A DNA stretch of 64,000 nt from Salinirubrum litoreum (lineage in GTDB: Archaea; Halobacteriota; Halobacteria; Halobacteriales; Haloferacaceae), in contig NZ_JAJCVJ010000001.1 of assembly GCF_020567425.1 (NCBI RefSeq), forward strand, positions 1,178,001 through 1,242,000. The letters run 5' to 3'. The notes below the pieces were generated by a model. The model had not been told where the DNA came from and made no database searches. It saw only the letters and a list, made by a program, of their open reading frames with translations. The position numbers were made by a program, and so were the translations under genes. This document shows positions 7,788 through 16,050 of the stretch, in pieces (position 1 is the first letter of the stretch; each line of letters opens with the position of its first letter).

Positions 7788-8708
7788 TCACTCGCCGTCG
7801 AGTTCCGGGGCGCGTTCGGCGTCGGTCAGCCGTCGGAGTTCACCGGTCTCCGGATCGGCACCGACCGGGACGAACTCCGGGATCTCGCCGCTCTCCAGGC
7901 CGACTGCACGCAGGCGGTTCCGGTACTCCTCGGCGCGGAACCGGTCCGAGAGGCGGGCGTTGGCGACGACGCTGAACAGGAAGATCCCGGTCAGGATGAA
8001 CAACACCGCCATGATCGGCGCGACGAGGTTGATCGCGCCGTTCGCGTCCGGGATGCGGTCGGTGAAGAAGAAGATGGCCAGCATCCCGAGTCCGGCGAGA
8101 ATCTGTGCGCCGGCGACGACCTGCAACATGTTGTTGCCGAGTTGGCCGGAGCCCTCCGGCACGTCATTCGGGTCGGGCAACGCGAAGTTCTCCGGCGGTT
8201 CGGGCACGTCGTAGTCTTCCATCGAGCAGAGCGCGACCGTCGGCTTCACGTCCCGGAGGACGGTGCCCCGCCCCTCGATACTCCCGTCGGGGTGGACGAT
8301 GGCGTACCCCTCGTCGGAGTACGCGAGCAGTCGTGGTTCGCCGTCCTCGACGAACCGCTCCAGAACCGCGAACACCTCCCTGCCGGCGACCCGGTTCCGG
8401 AGGTCCTGTTCGACGCGGTCCAGCAGTTCGGTGCCGGTGATCCACGTGTCGGCGTCGAACACCGCGTCCCACTCGTCGGGGGACATCTGTGCCATGTCCG
8501 CCGGGCCGAAGTTGTCGAAGTCGTACTTGTCCTCGACCTCCTGCCGGAGCGCGTCGAGGTCCGGATCGCTCGACTCCGGTGCCGTCTCGGTCGGGGGCTG
8601 GTCACCTGCGTCCGACACACTCGACGGTGTCGAGTCGGCTCGCTCGGCGTCGGTGTCGTCGGCCGTCTCGTCGGCGTCGGACCCACCGGTCGAGGGTGCG
8701 TCTGCCAT
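7788..8708 (-). CDS. Acidic two-TM protein at head of respiratory operon
   Basis: A 306-aa protein: a very acidic disordered N-terminal region (about residues 1-55), a soluble domain (about 60-180) with WDAVFDADTWITGTELLDRV, two membrane helices (about 205-222 and 230-250) and a soluble tail. Only one Cys is present, so it is not a Rieske protein. It precedes halocyanin on the same strand and is probably part of the respiratory complex. Start chosen at MADAPSTGG; the earlier in-frame Met has no supporting promoter or acidic character. Confidence 0.75.
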   Translation of the reverse strand: MADAPSTGGSDADETADDTDAERADSTPSSVSDAGDQPPTETAPESSDPDLDALRQEVEDKYDFDNFGPADMAQMSPDEWDAVFDADTWITGTELLDRVEQDLRNRVAGREVFAVLERFVEDGEPRLLAYSDEGYAIVHPDGSIEGRGTVLRDVKPTVALCSMEDYDVPEPPENFALPDPNDVPEGSGQLGNNMLQVVAGAQILAGLGMLAIFFFTDRIPDANGAINLVAPIMAVLFILTGIFLFSVVANARLSDRFRAEEYRNRLRAVGLESGEIPEFVPVGADPETGELRRLTDAERAPELDGE

Positions 8709-8847
8709 CGGTCGAAGTAGGGAACACAGCGGTAAACGCTTTCCGACACGCCCGACCGTGGTCGTCACAGGGCGGTGGCGGAGAGTCCGGTCGGCTACCG
8801 AGTGACCCGCGATACTGCGGTCCGGCGACCGGGAGCGAGTCGGTCCA

Positions 8848-8852
8848 TTTAC
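8848..8852 (+). promoter_or_regulatory. TATA-like box, leaderless promoter
   Basis: TTTAC centred 28 bp before the ATG at 8878, the spacing expected when transcription starts at or next to the start codon. Confidence 0.5.
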
Positions 8853-8877
8853 GCCACCCCGAACCTAATCCCGGACG

Positions 8878-9369
8878 ATGGGAGCCGTCGCCGACAGTAC
8901 GATAGCCGCCGTCGCGTTTCTGCTCGTCACCGCGAGTTTCCCCTTCTACCTCTACGGGGCGTGGATCATGATCGACGCCGAGACGGTGACGTGGGACACC
9001 CTGACGTACCACCTGAAGTTCATCGTCCCCGGTCTGCTGTTGAACACGGTGCCGGTCGTCTTCTGGATGGCTCCGCGCCTGCCGGACCAACTGAACGGTA
9101 TCTCGGCACTCCACGCGTTTCTCGGGTTGCAGGCGTACGCGCTGTTGGTGTTCGCACTGACGGGGATCGTCCGCATCTTCCAGGCGAAGCGGGCCGCGAA
9201 CCTCTACGACGACCCCGGACAGGAGGTCGACCTGGACGACCTCCACGAGAACATGGGCGCGTGGCGCGGTCGCCTCCGACTGGGCGTGTTCGGCTACGTG
9301 TTCTTCTGGATTCTGGCCTACGTCGTCGGCATCTTCAAGTTCGTCTCGCGGTACGGCCTGCCGTTCTGA
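8878..9369 (+). CDS. Four-TM membrane protein, divergent from respiratory operon
   Basis: A 163-aa protein with membrane segments at about residues 6-28, 44-62, 78-98 and 134-155 and a conserved-looking central acidic loop DDPGQEVDLDDLHENMG. It is transcribed away from the cytochrome b operon and likely shares its regulatory region. A TTTAC box at 8848-8852 lies 26 bp before the ATG, giving a leaderless mRNA. Function unknown; neighbourhood suggests respiration. Confidence 0.75.
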   Translation: MGAVADSTIAAVAFLLVTASFPFYLYGAWIMIDAETVTWDTLTYHLKFIVPGLLLNTVPVVFWMAPRLPDQLNGISALHAFLGLQAYALLVFALTGIVRIFQAKRAANLYDDPGQEVDLDDLHENMGAWRGRLRLGVFGYVFFWILAYVVGIFKFVSRYGLPF

Positions 9370-9397
9370 GGCGAAGTTCGGGTTCGATTTCCGCGAG

Positions 9398-10081
9398 TCA
9401 CCACGCCTCGCCGCTGGCGAGGTCGACGTCGTGATCGACTTGCGAGGAGGGACAGATGGCTTCGAGTCGGCAGTCGGCACAGTCGGGGTTCTGCGCGGTG
9501 CAGACCGCCCGCCCGTGGCTGATGAGCAGGTGGGTGAACTCCTGCCAGTCGTCCTCGGGGACGACGCCCATCAGGTCGGCTTCGATCTTCTCCGGGGTCT
9601 GCTCCTCGGTGAGGCCGAGTCGCCGGGAGAGCCGCTGGACGTGGGTGTCGACGACGATGCCCTCCACGATGTCGTGGCCGTGCTGGAGAACGACGTTCGC
9701 GGTCTTGCGCCCGACGCCGGTCAGGGCGGTCAACTCGTCCATCGTGTCCGGCACCTCGCCGTCGTGTTCCTCCACGATCGTCTGGCAGGCGCTCACGATC
9801 CACTTCGACTTGTTGTTGTAGTAGGTGATCGAGTTGATGTCCTCGGCGAGTTCCGCCTGGTCGACTGTGGCGTAGTCCTCGGCGGTGTGGTACTTCTCGA
9901 ACAGGTCGGCGGTGACTTTGTTCACGCGCTCGTCGGTACACTGCGCCGAGAGCATCACGGCGATCAGGAGTTCGAGTCGGGTCGAGAAGTGCAGCGAGAT
10001 GGTCGTGTCGGGGTACTCCTCGTACAACTGGTCGAGGACGTCGAGCATCTGGTCGTCCCGCGACTCGTGTGGCGTTCCCAT
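9398..10081 (-). CDS. nth: Endonuclease III (DNA glycosylase/AP lyase)
   Basis: A 227-aa base-excision-repair enzyme that removes oxidised pyrimidines. The helix-hairpin-helix LTGVGRKTANVV carries the catalytic Lys, VDTHVQRLSRRLG carries the catalytic Asp, and the C-terminal iron-sulphur loop has the C-x6-C-x2-C-x5-C pattern in CTAQNPDCADCRLEAIC. Length fits Nth. The Met at 10081 is chosen because MGTPHESRDDQMLDVLDQL is typical; the upstream frame is Arg-rich noise. Convergent with the membrane protein before it. Confidence 0.93.
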   Translation of the reverse strand: MGTPHESRDDQMLDVLDQLYEEYPDTTISLHFSTRLELLIAVMLSAQCTDERVNKVTADLFEKYHTAEDYATVDQAELAEDINSITYYNNKSKWIVSACQTIVEEHDGEVPDTMDELTALTGVGRKTANVVLQHGHDIVEGIVVDTHVQRLSRRLGLTEEQTPEKIEADLMGVVPEDDWQEFTHLLISHGRAVCTAQNPDCADCRLEAICPSSQVDHDVDLASGEAW

Positions 10082-10159
10082 ACTCGTCGTGGTCGTGGGG
10101 GAGCGGTTTGAACGGTTCGGAGTCGGAACTGTGCGGTGCTGTGGCCGCTGGCTAATCGG

Positions 10160-10207
10160 GCGTCGGTACGAACTCGGGCGCATCGAGCGTCGGTGCGAAC
10201 TCGGGCG
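10160..10207. repeat. Direct duplication of 21 bp, period 27
   Basis: Two copies at 10160-10180 and 10187-10207 with one mismatch, lying between nth and the aldo-keto reductase, upstream of both divergent genes. Confidence 0.7.
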
Positions 10208-10310
10208 GGTCGGTCGTGGCCGGCGAGACGAACCTCTCCGACTTCTCGACCGGTCGGGACTCACTCGCCGGTGGGCGTGAACTTTTGCCCCTGCCCGGAG
10301 AGGTGCCGGT

Positions 10311-11285
10311 ATGGAGTACACGACTCTCGGCGACACCGGGATGGAGGTCTCACGCGTCTGTCTCGGCTGCATGTCCTTCGGCACGAGCGACTGGCGCGAC
10401 TGGGTCTTGGACGAGACGGAGGGCATCGAACTCGTCGACCGCGCACTCGAGTTGGGGATCAACTTCTTCGACACCGCGAACATGTACTCGGCCGGCGAGT
10501 CCGAACGCGTCCTCGGGAAGGCACTCGACGGACGTCGGGACGAGGCGGTCGTGGCGACGAAGGGCTACTTCCAGATGGACGAGTCGAACCCCAACTCCGG
10601 TGGTCTCTCGCGGAAGGCCATCGAACAGGAACTCGACGACTCACTCGACCGTCTGGGGATGGACACCATCGACCTCTACCAGACCCACCGCTGGGATTAC
10701 GACACGCCCATCGAGACGACGATGCGCGCGCTGGACGACGCAGTCCGGCGCGGGAAGGTGCGCTACCTCGGTGCGTCCTCGATGTGGGCCCACCAGTTCG
10801 CCGAGGCGCTCCACACCAGCGACCGCCTCGGACTGGACCGGTTCGCCACGATGCAGAACCACTACAACCTGCTGTACCGCGAGGAGGAACGCGAGATGCT
10901 CCCCCTCTGTGAGAAGGAGGGTGTCGGCGTCATCCCGTGGTCGCCACTCGCTCGTGGCTACCTGGCCCGCCCGCACGCGGACGCCGAGACGACCACTCGC
11001 GGCGAGACGGACGACCACGCCAGACAGCACCCCTACTTCGAGGGTGGCGGCCGGGAGGTCAACGAACGCGTCGAAGAACTGGCCGACGAGAAGGGCGTGA
11101 AGATGGCTCAGATCGGCCTGGCGTGGCTCCTCCACCAGGAGGGGGTCGACTCACCCATCGTCGGCACCACCAGTGTCGAACACCTCGAAGACGCCGCCGA
11201 GGCGGTCGACCTCGACCTCTCGGACAGCGAACTCGCGTACCTCGAAGAACCCGCCGAACCGGTGCGCGTCTCGGGCCACGAGTAA
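10311..11285 (+). CDS. Aldo-keto reductase (YajO/Tas-like)
   Basis: A 324-aa TIM-barrel oxidoreductase using NAD(P)H. The catalytic tetrad is visible: Asp and Tyr in FFDTANMYSAGESE, Lys in VVATKGYFQM and His in YQTHRWDYD. The cofactor-binding end contains SPIVGTTSVEHLEDAAEAV. Length suits the voltage-channel-beta/YajO branch. Substrate cannot be predicted. A second, shorter aldo-keto reductase from a different branch lies at 31369. Its 3' end is 44 bp from the SRP RNA gene on the other strand. Confidence 0.9.
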   Translation: MEYTTLGDTGMEVSRVCLGCMSFGTSDWRDWVLDETEGIELVDRALELGINFFDTANMYSAGESERVLGKALDGRRDEAVVATKGYFQMDESNPNSGGLSRKAIEQELDDSLDRLGMDTIDLYQTHRWDYDTPIETTMRALDDAVRRGKVRYLGASSMWAHQFAEALHTSDRLGLDRFATMQNHYNLLYREEEREMLPLCEKEGVGVIPWSPLARGYLARPHADAETTTRGETDDHARQHPYFEGGGREVNERVEELADEKGVKMAQIGLAWLLHQEGVDSPIVGTTSVEHLEDAAEAVDLDLSDSELAYLEEPAEPVRVSGHE

Positions 11286-11329
11286 GGCACAGTCCTGCGT
11301 TCACGGGAGCGTCGTCACTCGGGTACTGA

Positions 11330-11650
11330 AAACCGGATGAATGTGGACAGCGGGATTGCCCGGCGTTCCGACCCGGGGAATCTCGGTTGCCTCCTCCACC
11401 CCGCGACCCTACGAGCGACGCACGTCCGACGGTGGGATGCTCGCTTCCGCGCCTGACCCGATACCGCCGACGAACCACGGCGTGTCGCCCCTGCGGACGG
11501 ACGCCCTGGACCGCTGTCCCCGCAGGACGAGGTTTCGACGTTGGCTCCCGAGGCCCGAACCGGTCTGACCGGACGCCTCCGGGTTCGGTCCCCGCTCAAG
11601 ACCGTATCGCGGGTGAAGAGCAGGGCCTAACTGCCCGACCTAGTCCGGTC
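11330..11650 (-). ncRNA. ffs: Signal recognition particle 7S RNA
   Basis: On the minus strand the helix 8 core reads GGTCAGGCGCGGAAGCGAGC, with the GGAA tetraloop at 11445-11448; this matches the universal SRP S-domain. Near the 5' end the Alu-domain word AGGTCGGGCAGTTAGG (11626-11641) is the archaeal helix 2-4 signature. ACCGGA at 11644-11649 can pair with TCCGGT at 11332-11337, closing helix 5, and a T-run follows (about 11329-11332). The length of about 320 nt fits archaeal SRP RNAs. Ends are estimated to within a few bases from pairing and promoter. It forms the SRP with SRP19 and SRP54. Confidence 0.88.
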
Positions 11651-11666
11651 TCACAGTACGCCGTTG

Positions 11667-11675
11667 CTTCTTAAG
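11667..11675 (-). promoter_or_regulatory. TATA-like box of the SRP RNA gene
   Basis: CTTAAGAAG on the minus strand, about 25 bp before the predicted 5' end of the SRP RNA. Confidence 0.55.
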
Positions 11676-11751
11676 GGCCTTTCGACTCGTCGGCGAAAAG
11701 CGACCGACGGCGACTCACCGACGACACCGGCAGACGACCGACCACGGCGAC

Positions 11752-12165
11752 TCACAGCACCTGCCGGGCGTATCCCGCCGCGCTGACCGGGATGACCGCC
11801 GCGACGGCCAACAGGAGCCAGCGGTGCCACTCGATCCACGAGGCGCTCGCCGGGAAACTGAACAGGTAGTTGTCCGGCATCGTCACCGCCCACAGTGTCG
11901 CCAGTGCCGTCACCGCCAGCCCCATCACGAGTGTCAACCCGGCGATCACGTCGGCGTCGGTCCGGCCCTGCGCGCCCGAGAGAAACGCGATGACGGCGAC
12001 CGCAGCGAGAAACGGGATCGCACTCGCACCGACCGGGCCGGCGCTGTAGTACGTCCCGACGTCGCCGCCCGCGTTCGGGATCAGCAGATACGGGGCGAGG
12101 TAGACCGCGATCAGCGCCACCGAGGCCACGATGCCGACACGCGGAGCGACCTGCGTTTCGTCCAT
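11752..12165 (-). CDS. Four-TM membrane protein, unknown function
   Basis: A 137-aa integral membrane protein with hydrophobic segments at about residues 8-28, 43-64, 72-93 and 112-133. Short polar loops, no recognisable motif. It is followed by the SRP RNA gene on the same strand. The ATG at 12165 gives MDETQVAPRVGIVASVALI, an acidic start directly before the first helix. I do not recognise the family. Confidence 0.72.
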   Translation of the reverse strand: MDETQVAPRVGIVASVALIAVYLAPYLLIPNAGGDVGTYYSAGPVGASAIPFLAAVAVIAFLSGAQGRTDADVIAGLTLVMGLAVTALATLWAVTMPDNYLFSFPASASWIEWHRWLLLAVAAVIPVSAAGYARQVL

Positions 12166-12414
12166 ACGTCAGCCTGCGGCCCGACTGCTGTTAAACGATG
12201 TGAGTTCGGGCGTGGCCTCCGGCCCCGACTCCGGGGCCACTCGACCCCTCGCGGCCACGAACAACTCGTGTTCCGTTTCTCGCTGTGGTCACGGTAACGA
12301 CCCACACGACCAGATGACCGGACGTAACGGTGTTCGGTGAACTATTGTGAACTACCGAGAGCTATCCGAAAGATCGTTAGCTATCTATCACAGATTCTGC
12401 CACAGTTACCAAGG

Positions 12415-12422
12415 TTTATGTA
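12415..12422 (+). promoter_or_regulatory. TATA box, leaderless promoter
   Basis: TTTATGTA centred about 27 bp before the ATG at 12445, in a locally AT-rich stretch (12340-12425). The spacing supports that ATG over the TTG two codons earlier. Confidence 0.65.
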
Positions 12423-12444
12423 GAATTGGTTCAGTGGGTTGTGT

Positions 12445-12693
12445 ATGTCTGGAACGACGGCGGTTCATCGGGGACAGACGCACAGAGTAACCAAGGGTAT
12501 GAACGACTACGGTGCGATGACGTTGACGACGCGGGAGACCCACGAGACGAAGCAGGTCGTCGGTTACTCGTCGCCCCACATCAAGACGCGGCTCGAAGCA
12601 CTCGAGGAGGGTGAGACGGTTCGACTGAACCTCCGCCGTGCCGGTTCCCGGGGCAACGTCTGGGAAGTGGCCGAACTGCTCCCCGGTCGGTAA
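12445..12693 (+). CDS. Small conserved-looking protein, unknown function
   Basis: An 82-aa soluble protein, basic for a haloarchaeon in its central part, with the core KTRLEALEEGETVRLNLRRAGSR-like region (about residues 48-70) and the ending VWEVAELLPGR. The start is supported by a TATA box at 12415. An alternative internal start is the Met at 12499 (MNDYGAM), which would give a 64-aa product. The size and basic patch suggest nucleic-acid or protein binding, but this is only inference. Confidence 0.68.
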   Translation: MSGTTAVHRGQTHRVTKGMNDYGAMTLTTRETHETKQVVGYSSPHIKTRLEALEEGETVRLNLRRAGSRGNVWEVAELLPGR

Positions 12694-12799
12694 TCGTCGA
12701 CGCTCGCGACGGCTTCTCTCTCTCTCTCTTTCGGTCTTCGTCTCTTCGCCCGCTTCTCACTTCGGAACGCCTAACACCGACAGCCGACTCCCTGTCGCT

Positions 12800-13078
12800 A
12801 TGGGAGTTCCGGCCGAACGACTCGACCGACTACACGCCCTCGCGCGAGCAGCGGCCCGCGACGGCGACCCCGAGCGCGCCCGGTACTACGTCCGTCTCGC
12901 CCGTCGGGTGGGCGAGCGGAACCGCGTGCGACTCCCGCGAACGTTCCGTCGGTTCACCTGTGACGCGTGTGACGCCTACCTCCTCCCCGGTCGGAACGCG
13001 CGGGTGCGACTCCAGTCGGGTCACGTCGTCGTCACCTGCGACTGCGGCGTGCAGGCGCGGTACCCGTACCGCGACTGA
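12800..13078 (+). CDS. rnp4: RNase P protein component 4 (Rpp21)
   Basis: A 92-aa protein: N-terminal helices of the Rpp21 type (LHALARAAARDGDPERARYY) and a C-terminal zinc ribbon with Cys pairs in FTCDACDAYLLPG and VVTCDCGVQARYPYRD. It assists the RNase P RNA in 5' processing of pre-tRNA. It is followed by the YhbY-like RNA-binding protein on the same strand, a pairing of RNA-processing genes that makes functional sense. Confidence 0.9.
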   Translation: MGVPAERLDRLHALARAAARDGDPERARYYVRLARRVGERNRVRLPRTFRRFTCDACDAYLLPGRNARVRLQSGHVVVTCDCGVQARYPYRD

Positions 13079-13157
13079 CCCGCTGGCGGCCGCCAGCGAG
13101 AGGTTCGGCCGAACCCGAAAGGTAAAACCAGTTGCTCCGGTAATGAGGATAGACCCC

Positions 13158-13403
13158 ATGAGCACTCAGGAGTTGCGGAAGGAGGCACACGATCTGGACG
13201 TGACGGTGTGGGTCGGCAAGAGCGGCGTCGGGGCGGTCACCGACGAACTCGCCGACCAACTGGACGACCGAAAACTGGTGAAGGTCAAGTTCCACCGCTC
13301 TGCACAGGGCGGGACGACGGTCGAGGAACTCGCCGACGAACTCGCCGACGCGGTCGGCGCCGAACTGGTGGAGACGCGCGGGAACACGGCGGTGTTCCAC
13401 TGA
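13158..13403 (+). CDS. YhbY/CRM-domain RNA-binding protein
   Basis: An 81-aa single CRM domain. The GxxG loop appears as VWVGKSGVG near residue 20, followed by the helix AVTDELADQLDDRKLVKVKF and the final strand ELVETRGNTAVFH. In bacteria YhbY associates with pre-50S ribosomes; in archaea the role is presumed ribosome or RNA maturation. The Met at 13158 is preferred over that at 13143 because the domain begins MSTQELRKEAH. Its stop overlaps the start of the MscS gene (TGATG), so the two are coupled. Confidence 0.88.
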   Translation: MSTQELRKEAHDLDVTVWVGKSGVGAVTDELADQLDDRKLVKVKFHRSAQGGTTVEELADELADAVGAELVETRGNTAVFH

Positions 13404-14323
13404 TGCTGCCCGGCATTCTGCTGCAGGTCGCGCCGGACGGCCCGATCGCACAGTTCCTGGTCGACACGTTCGGCCTGGCCGCGCCGACGGCGAACACGCT
13501 CGGCAGTGCGATCACCTTCGTCCTCGCGGCGGTGATCCTCTACGTCGTCGGTCGTGCGGTCGTGTTGCCCCTCGCCGACCGCGTGTTCAAGTCCCGCGGC
13601 CTGGAGGAACACGCCCGGAAACCGCTCCGGAAACTGACGCTCGTCGTCGTCGTCTTCGCCGCCATCGGCATCGCCTTCGCGGCGGCTGGCTACGGCAGCA
13701 TCCTGACGGCGCTGGCGACCGTCGCCGCCGCGGCGACCCTCGCCATCGGCTTCGCCATGCAGGACGTCATCGCCAACTTCGTCGCCGGCATCTTCATCTT
13801 CACCGACAAGCCGTTCCGTATCGGCGACTGGATCGAGTGGGACGGCAACTCCGGCATCGTCGAGGACATCAGCTTCCGCGTCTCGCGCGTCCGGACCTTC
13901 GACAACGAACTGCTGACGGTGCCGAACTCGGCGCTCACGGACGGCGTCGTCAAGAACCCGGTCGCCAAGGACACCCTCCGACTGAAGGTGCCCTTCGGCA
14001 TCGGCTACGACGACGACATCGGCAAGGCGACCGAGATCATCCAGGAGGAGGCCGAGAACCACCCCGAGATCCTCTCGGACCCGGCCCCCTCGGTTCGACT
14101 GACGAACCTCGGTGACTCCTCGGTCGAACTCACCTCCCGCGTCTGGATCGCCAACCCCTCGCGGGCGGACTTTGTGAAGACTCGCGGCGAGTACACGACG
14201 ACCGTCAAAGAGCGGTTCGACGCCGAGGGCATCGACATCCCGTACCCGAACCGCACGCTCTCGGGATCGCTGTCGGTCGCCGACGCGCCGTCGCTTGCCG
14301 ACGCCGTCGACGCGGACGACTGA
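13403..14323 (+). CDS. MscS-family mechanosensitive channel
   Basis: A 306-aa small-conductance channel. Membrane helices at about residues 32-54 and 74-92, then the pore helix GSILTALATVAAAATLAIGF with the Gly/Ala pattern of TM3 and the beta domain opening FAMQDVIANFVAGIFIFTDK, followed by FRIGDWIEWDGNSGIVEDI. It releases solutes during osmotic downshift. Start overlaps the stop of the CRM protein gene by one base. Confidence 0.92.
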   Translation: MLPGILLQVAPDGPIAQFLVDTFGLAAPTANTLGSAITFVLAAVILYVVGRAVVLPLADRVFKSRGLEEHARKPLRKLTLVVVVFAAIGIAFAAAGYGSILTALATVAAAATLAIGFAMQDVIANFVAGIFIFTDKPFRIGDWIEWDGNSGIVEDISFRVSRVRTFDNELLTVPNSALTDGVVKNPVAKDTLRLKVPFGIGYDDDIGKATEIIQEEAENHPEILSDPAPSVRLTNLGDSSVELTSRVWIANPSRADFVKTRGEYTTTVKERFDAEGIDIPYPNRTLSGSLSVADAPSLADAVDADD

Positions 14324-14419
14324 CCGCACTCGTCGGTCACGAGCGCGGAGTGCGGATTCTTTCGACGCCGACCGACCCAGTGCCGACAGCGACAAGCCGC
14401 TGGCTGTCGGAGAGGTGGT

Positions 14420-14626
14420 ATGACCACGACAGGGATCCGGTACATGGCGGCGTTCGGCTTCGGTTTCCTCGCCGCGACACTCGTCTTGCGGTATCTCTTC
14501 GACTACACGGCGGCACAGGCGATCGGCACGGGCGTCTTCGCGGGCCTCATGTCCATGGGATCGACGTACATCAGTCTCAGACGACAACGGCGGAAAGAAG
14601 ACGGCGACGCGGAAGCCGAGGCGTGA
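14420..14626 (+). CDS. Small two-TM membrane protein
   Basis: A 68-aa protein with two membrane helices (about residues 8-26 and 32-51) and a charged tail RRQRRKEDGDAEAEA. It lies 96 bp after the MscS gene on the same strand and 40 bp from the convergent halorhodopsin gene. Unknown function; ordinary haloarchaeal codon usage supports it as real. Confidence 0.65.
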   Translation: MTTTGIRYMAAFGFGFLAATLVLRYLFDYTAAQAIGTGVFAGLMSMGSTYISLRRQRRKEDGDAEAEA

Positions 14627-14665
14627 CGCCTCGACCGTGAAGAACGCGTCGTCGGAGTCGGGTGT

Positions 14666-15493
14666 TCAGTCGTCGGCCGGCGTCGCGCCCGAGAGCGACG
14701 AACCGGTCTCGGAGACCACGCCTTCGTTGTCGGCGACCCAGTTCAGGAGCAGGAACGCGAAGACGTACTTGGCCACGATGTCCAGCGCGGAGTAGCCCCA
14801 CGAGGTCAGACCGACGCCCAGCACGGCGATGCCCTCGGCACCGAGCGCCCACAGGATGGGGTAGCCGAGCCACAGCACGACCGTCAGGGTGCGGAGCGTC
14901 CCGAAGATGTCGGCGGTCCCGGCGGCTTGCGCCTCGGCCGGCCACTCGGCCAGCAGGACGTACAGCACGACCACGAAGAACGCACAACTGACGCCGAAGA
15001 ACGCCCAGCGGAGCAGGACCGAGGAGGTGACCAGCGCGGCCGCGAGGCCGGTCACGCACATCGCCACGTCCATCGTGACGACCGTGAACAGCTTCGTGCG
15101 GTCGGTGCCGGCCAAGAGACCGAGTGCGATCAGGATCATCGGCGTCGAGAGCGTCCACGTGAGGTAGCGACCCCACGGTGACAGTACTTCCTGCCCGGCG
15201 AGTGCGTGGCCGGCAGGCATCGTCTGGAGGCTCACGGTCAGCCCGGAGATCAAGGCGAGATAGCTGGAGATGGAGACGAGTGGGACGAGCAGTGCGGCGA
15301 CCCAGATCAGCTTGGCGCGCTCGGTCTGGAGCTTCCGGCCCATCTGGACGAACAGGAGGATGGACGCCCCCGCGAGGGCGACGTTGACCCACAGCGAGGA
15401 ACTGAGGAGGAAGTTGTTGGCGATCTGCTCGGCGACCTCCGGTTGGGTCGCTTGGAGTATCGGTGCGAACGGTGTGGCGGGTTCTGCTGTCAT
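14666..15493 (-). CDS. hop: Halorhodopsin (light-driven chloride pump)
   Basis: A 275-aa seven-helix retinal protein. Helix C reads RYLTWTLSTPMILIALGLLA, giving Thr-Ser-Ala at the three diagnostic positions where proton pumps have Asp-Thr-Asp, so this is an inward anion pump. The retinal Schiff-base Lys is in LDIVAKYVFAFLL (helix G), and WLGYPILWALGAEG is the conserved helix F. The C terminus ATPADD resembles that of known halorhodopsins. It probably assists osmotic balance and energy conservation in light. No bat-type regulator or retinal synthesis gene is adjacent. Confidence 0.95.
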   Translation of the reverse strand: MTAEPATPFAPILQATQPEVAEQIANNFLLSSSLWVNVALAGASILLFVQMGRKLQTERAKLIWVAALLVPLVSISSYLALISGLTVSLQTMPAGHALAGQEVLSPWGRYLTWTLSTPMILIALGLLAGTDRTKLFTVVTMDVAMCVTGLAAALVTSSVLLRWAFFGVSCAFFVVVLYVLLAEWPAEAQAAGTADIFGTLRTLTVVLWLGYPILWALGAEGIAVLGVGLTSWGYSALDIVAKYVFAFLLLNWVADNEGVVSETGSSLSGATPADD

Positions 15494-15559
15494 GTGTTGT
15501 GAGTGTCGAGTGTGTGTCGAATCGGTTTCACGTCGAACAGTCAGTACTGGTTCCGAATC

Positions 15560-15568
15560 GTAATAAGG
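15560..15568 (-). promoter_or_regulatory. Possible TATA box of hop
   Basis: CTTATTACG on the minus strand in an AT-rich stretch about 70 bp before the hop ATG. It would give a leader of about 40 bases, in contrast to most genes here. Weak support. Confidence 0.35.
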
Positions 15569-15670
15569 CTACGTAAAATGTGAACTCTTTTCACCGGTGT
15601 TTCGATTCGGTTTCTGGTTTTACACGGATCGTCACGAAATCGTGGCAGTACCGAATCGAGGTGGTGTGAG

Positions 15671-15772
15671 TCAGGCGGGTGGGTCGCTCGGGGTCGTGAG
15701 CCGAGTCACGTCGTCCAGTACGTCGAAGTCGTCGTGGGAGGAGTACAGATACTCGGTCTCCTCGCACGCCAT
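15671..15772 (-). CDS. Possible 33-aa acidic microprotein
   Basis: An ATG at 15772 opens a 33-residue frame beginning MACEETEYLYSSHDDFDVLD and ending in TPSDPPA with a TGA at 15671. The acidic composition and codon use look haloarchaeal, unlike random frames here. It lies between hop and tRNA-Ala in a stretch of otherwise nearly 390 bp with no gene. No clear promoter. Homologues in related genomes would decide. Confidence 0.4.
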   Translation of the reverse strand: MACEETEYLYSSHDDFDVLDDVTRLTTPSDPPA

Positions 15773-15878
15773 GTGTGGAGTGACAGGTATCCCTCTGATA
15801 GATGATGGCCTACATGTTACCACAACGACGCAGTTTGAGTGGCCCGGTGTCTGTCGAGGGACCGACGAAGAAATCGAG

Positions 15879-15950
15879 TGGACTCGCCGGGATTTGAACC
15901 CGGGGCCTCTCCCATGCCAAGGGAGTGATCTACCCCTGATCTACGAGCCC
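15879..15950 (-). tRNA. tRNA-Ala (anticodon GGC)
   Basis: On the minus strand GGGCTCG (5') pairs with CGAGTCC (3') as acceptor stem. The anticodon stem CTCCC/GGGAG encloses the loop TTGGCAT with anticodon GGC, and the T arm is CCGGGTTCAAATCCCGG. The discriminator is A and CCA is not encoded. No intron. 72 bases. Confidence 0.95.
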
Positions 15951-16050
15951 GCGAACGCATCCACCAGTACCCCGGTAGAACACATAAGGGCTTCGACTTT
16001 GCGAAGTCCGCGAGAGCCAGTACCGCGCCGAACAGCCGACCCACCCGAAC

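Noticed and set aside
7788-8708. Rieske iron-sulphur protein of the bc complex
   Set aside because: Only one Cys and none of the CTHxGC/CPCHGS motifs.
14666-15493. Bacteriorhodopsin or sensory rhodopsin
   Set aside because: Helix C has Thr-Ser-Ala in place of the proton-pump Asp-Thr-Asp, and the sequence around RYLTWTLSTPMI fits halorhodopsin.
15817-16044. Open frame across tRNA-Ala
   Set aside because: It covers the tRNA and has no protein-like pattern.
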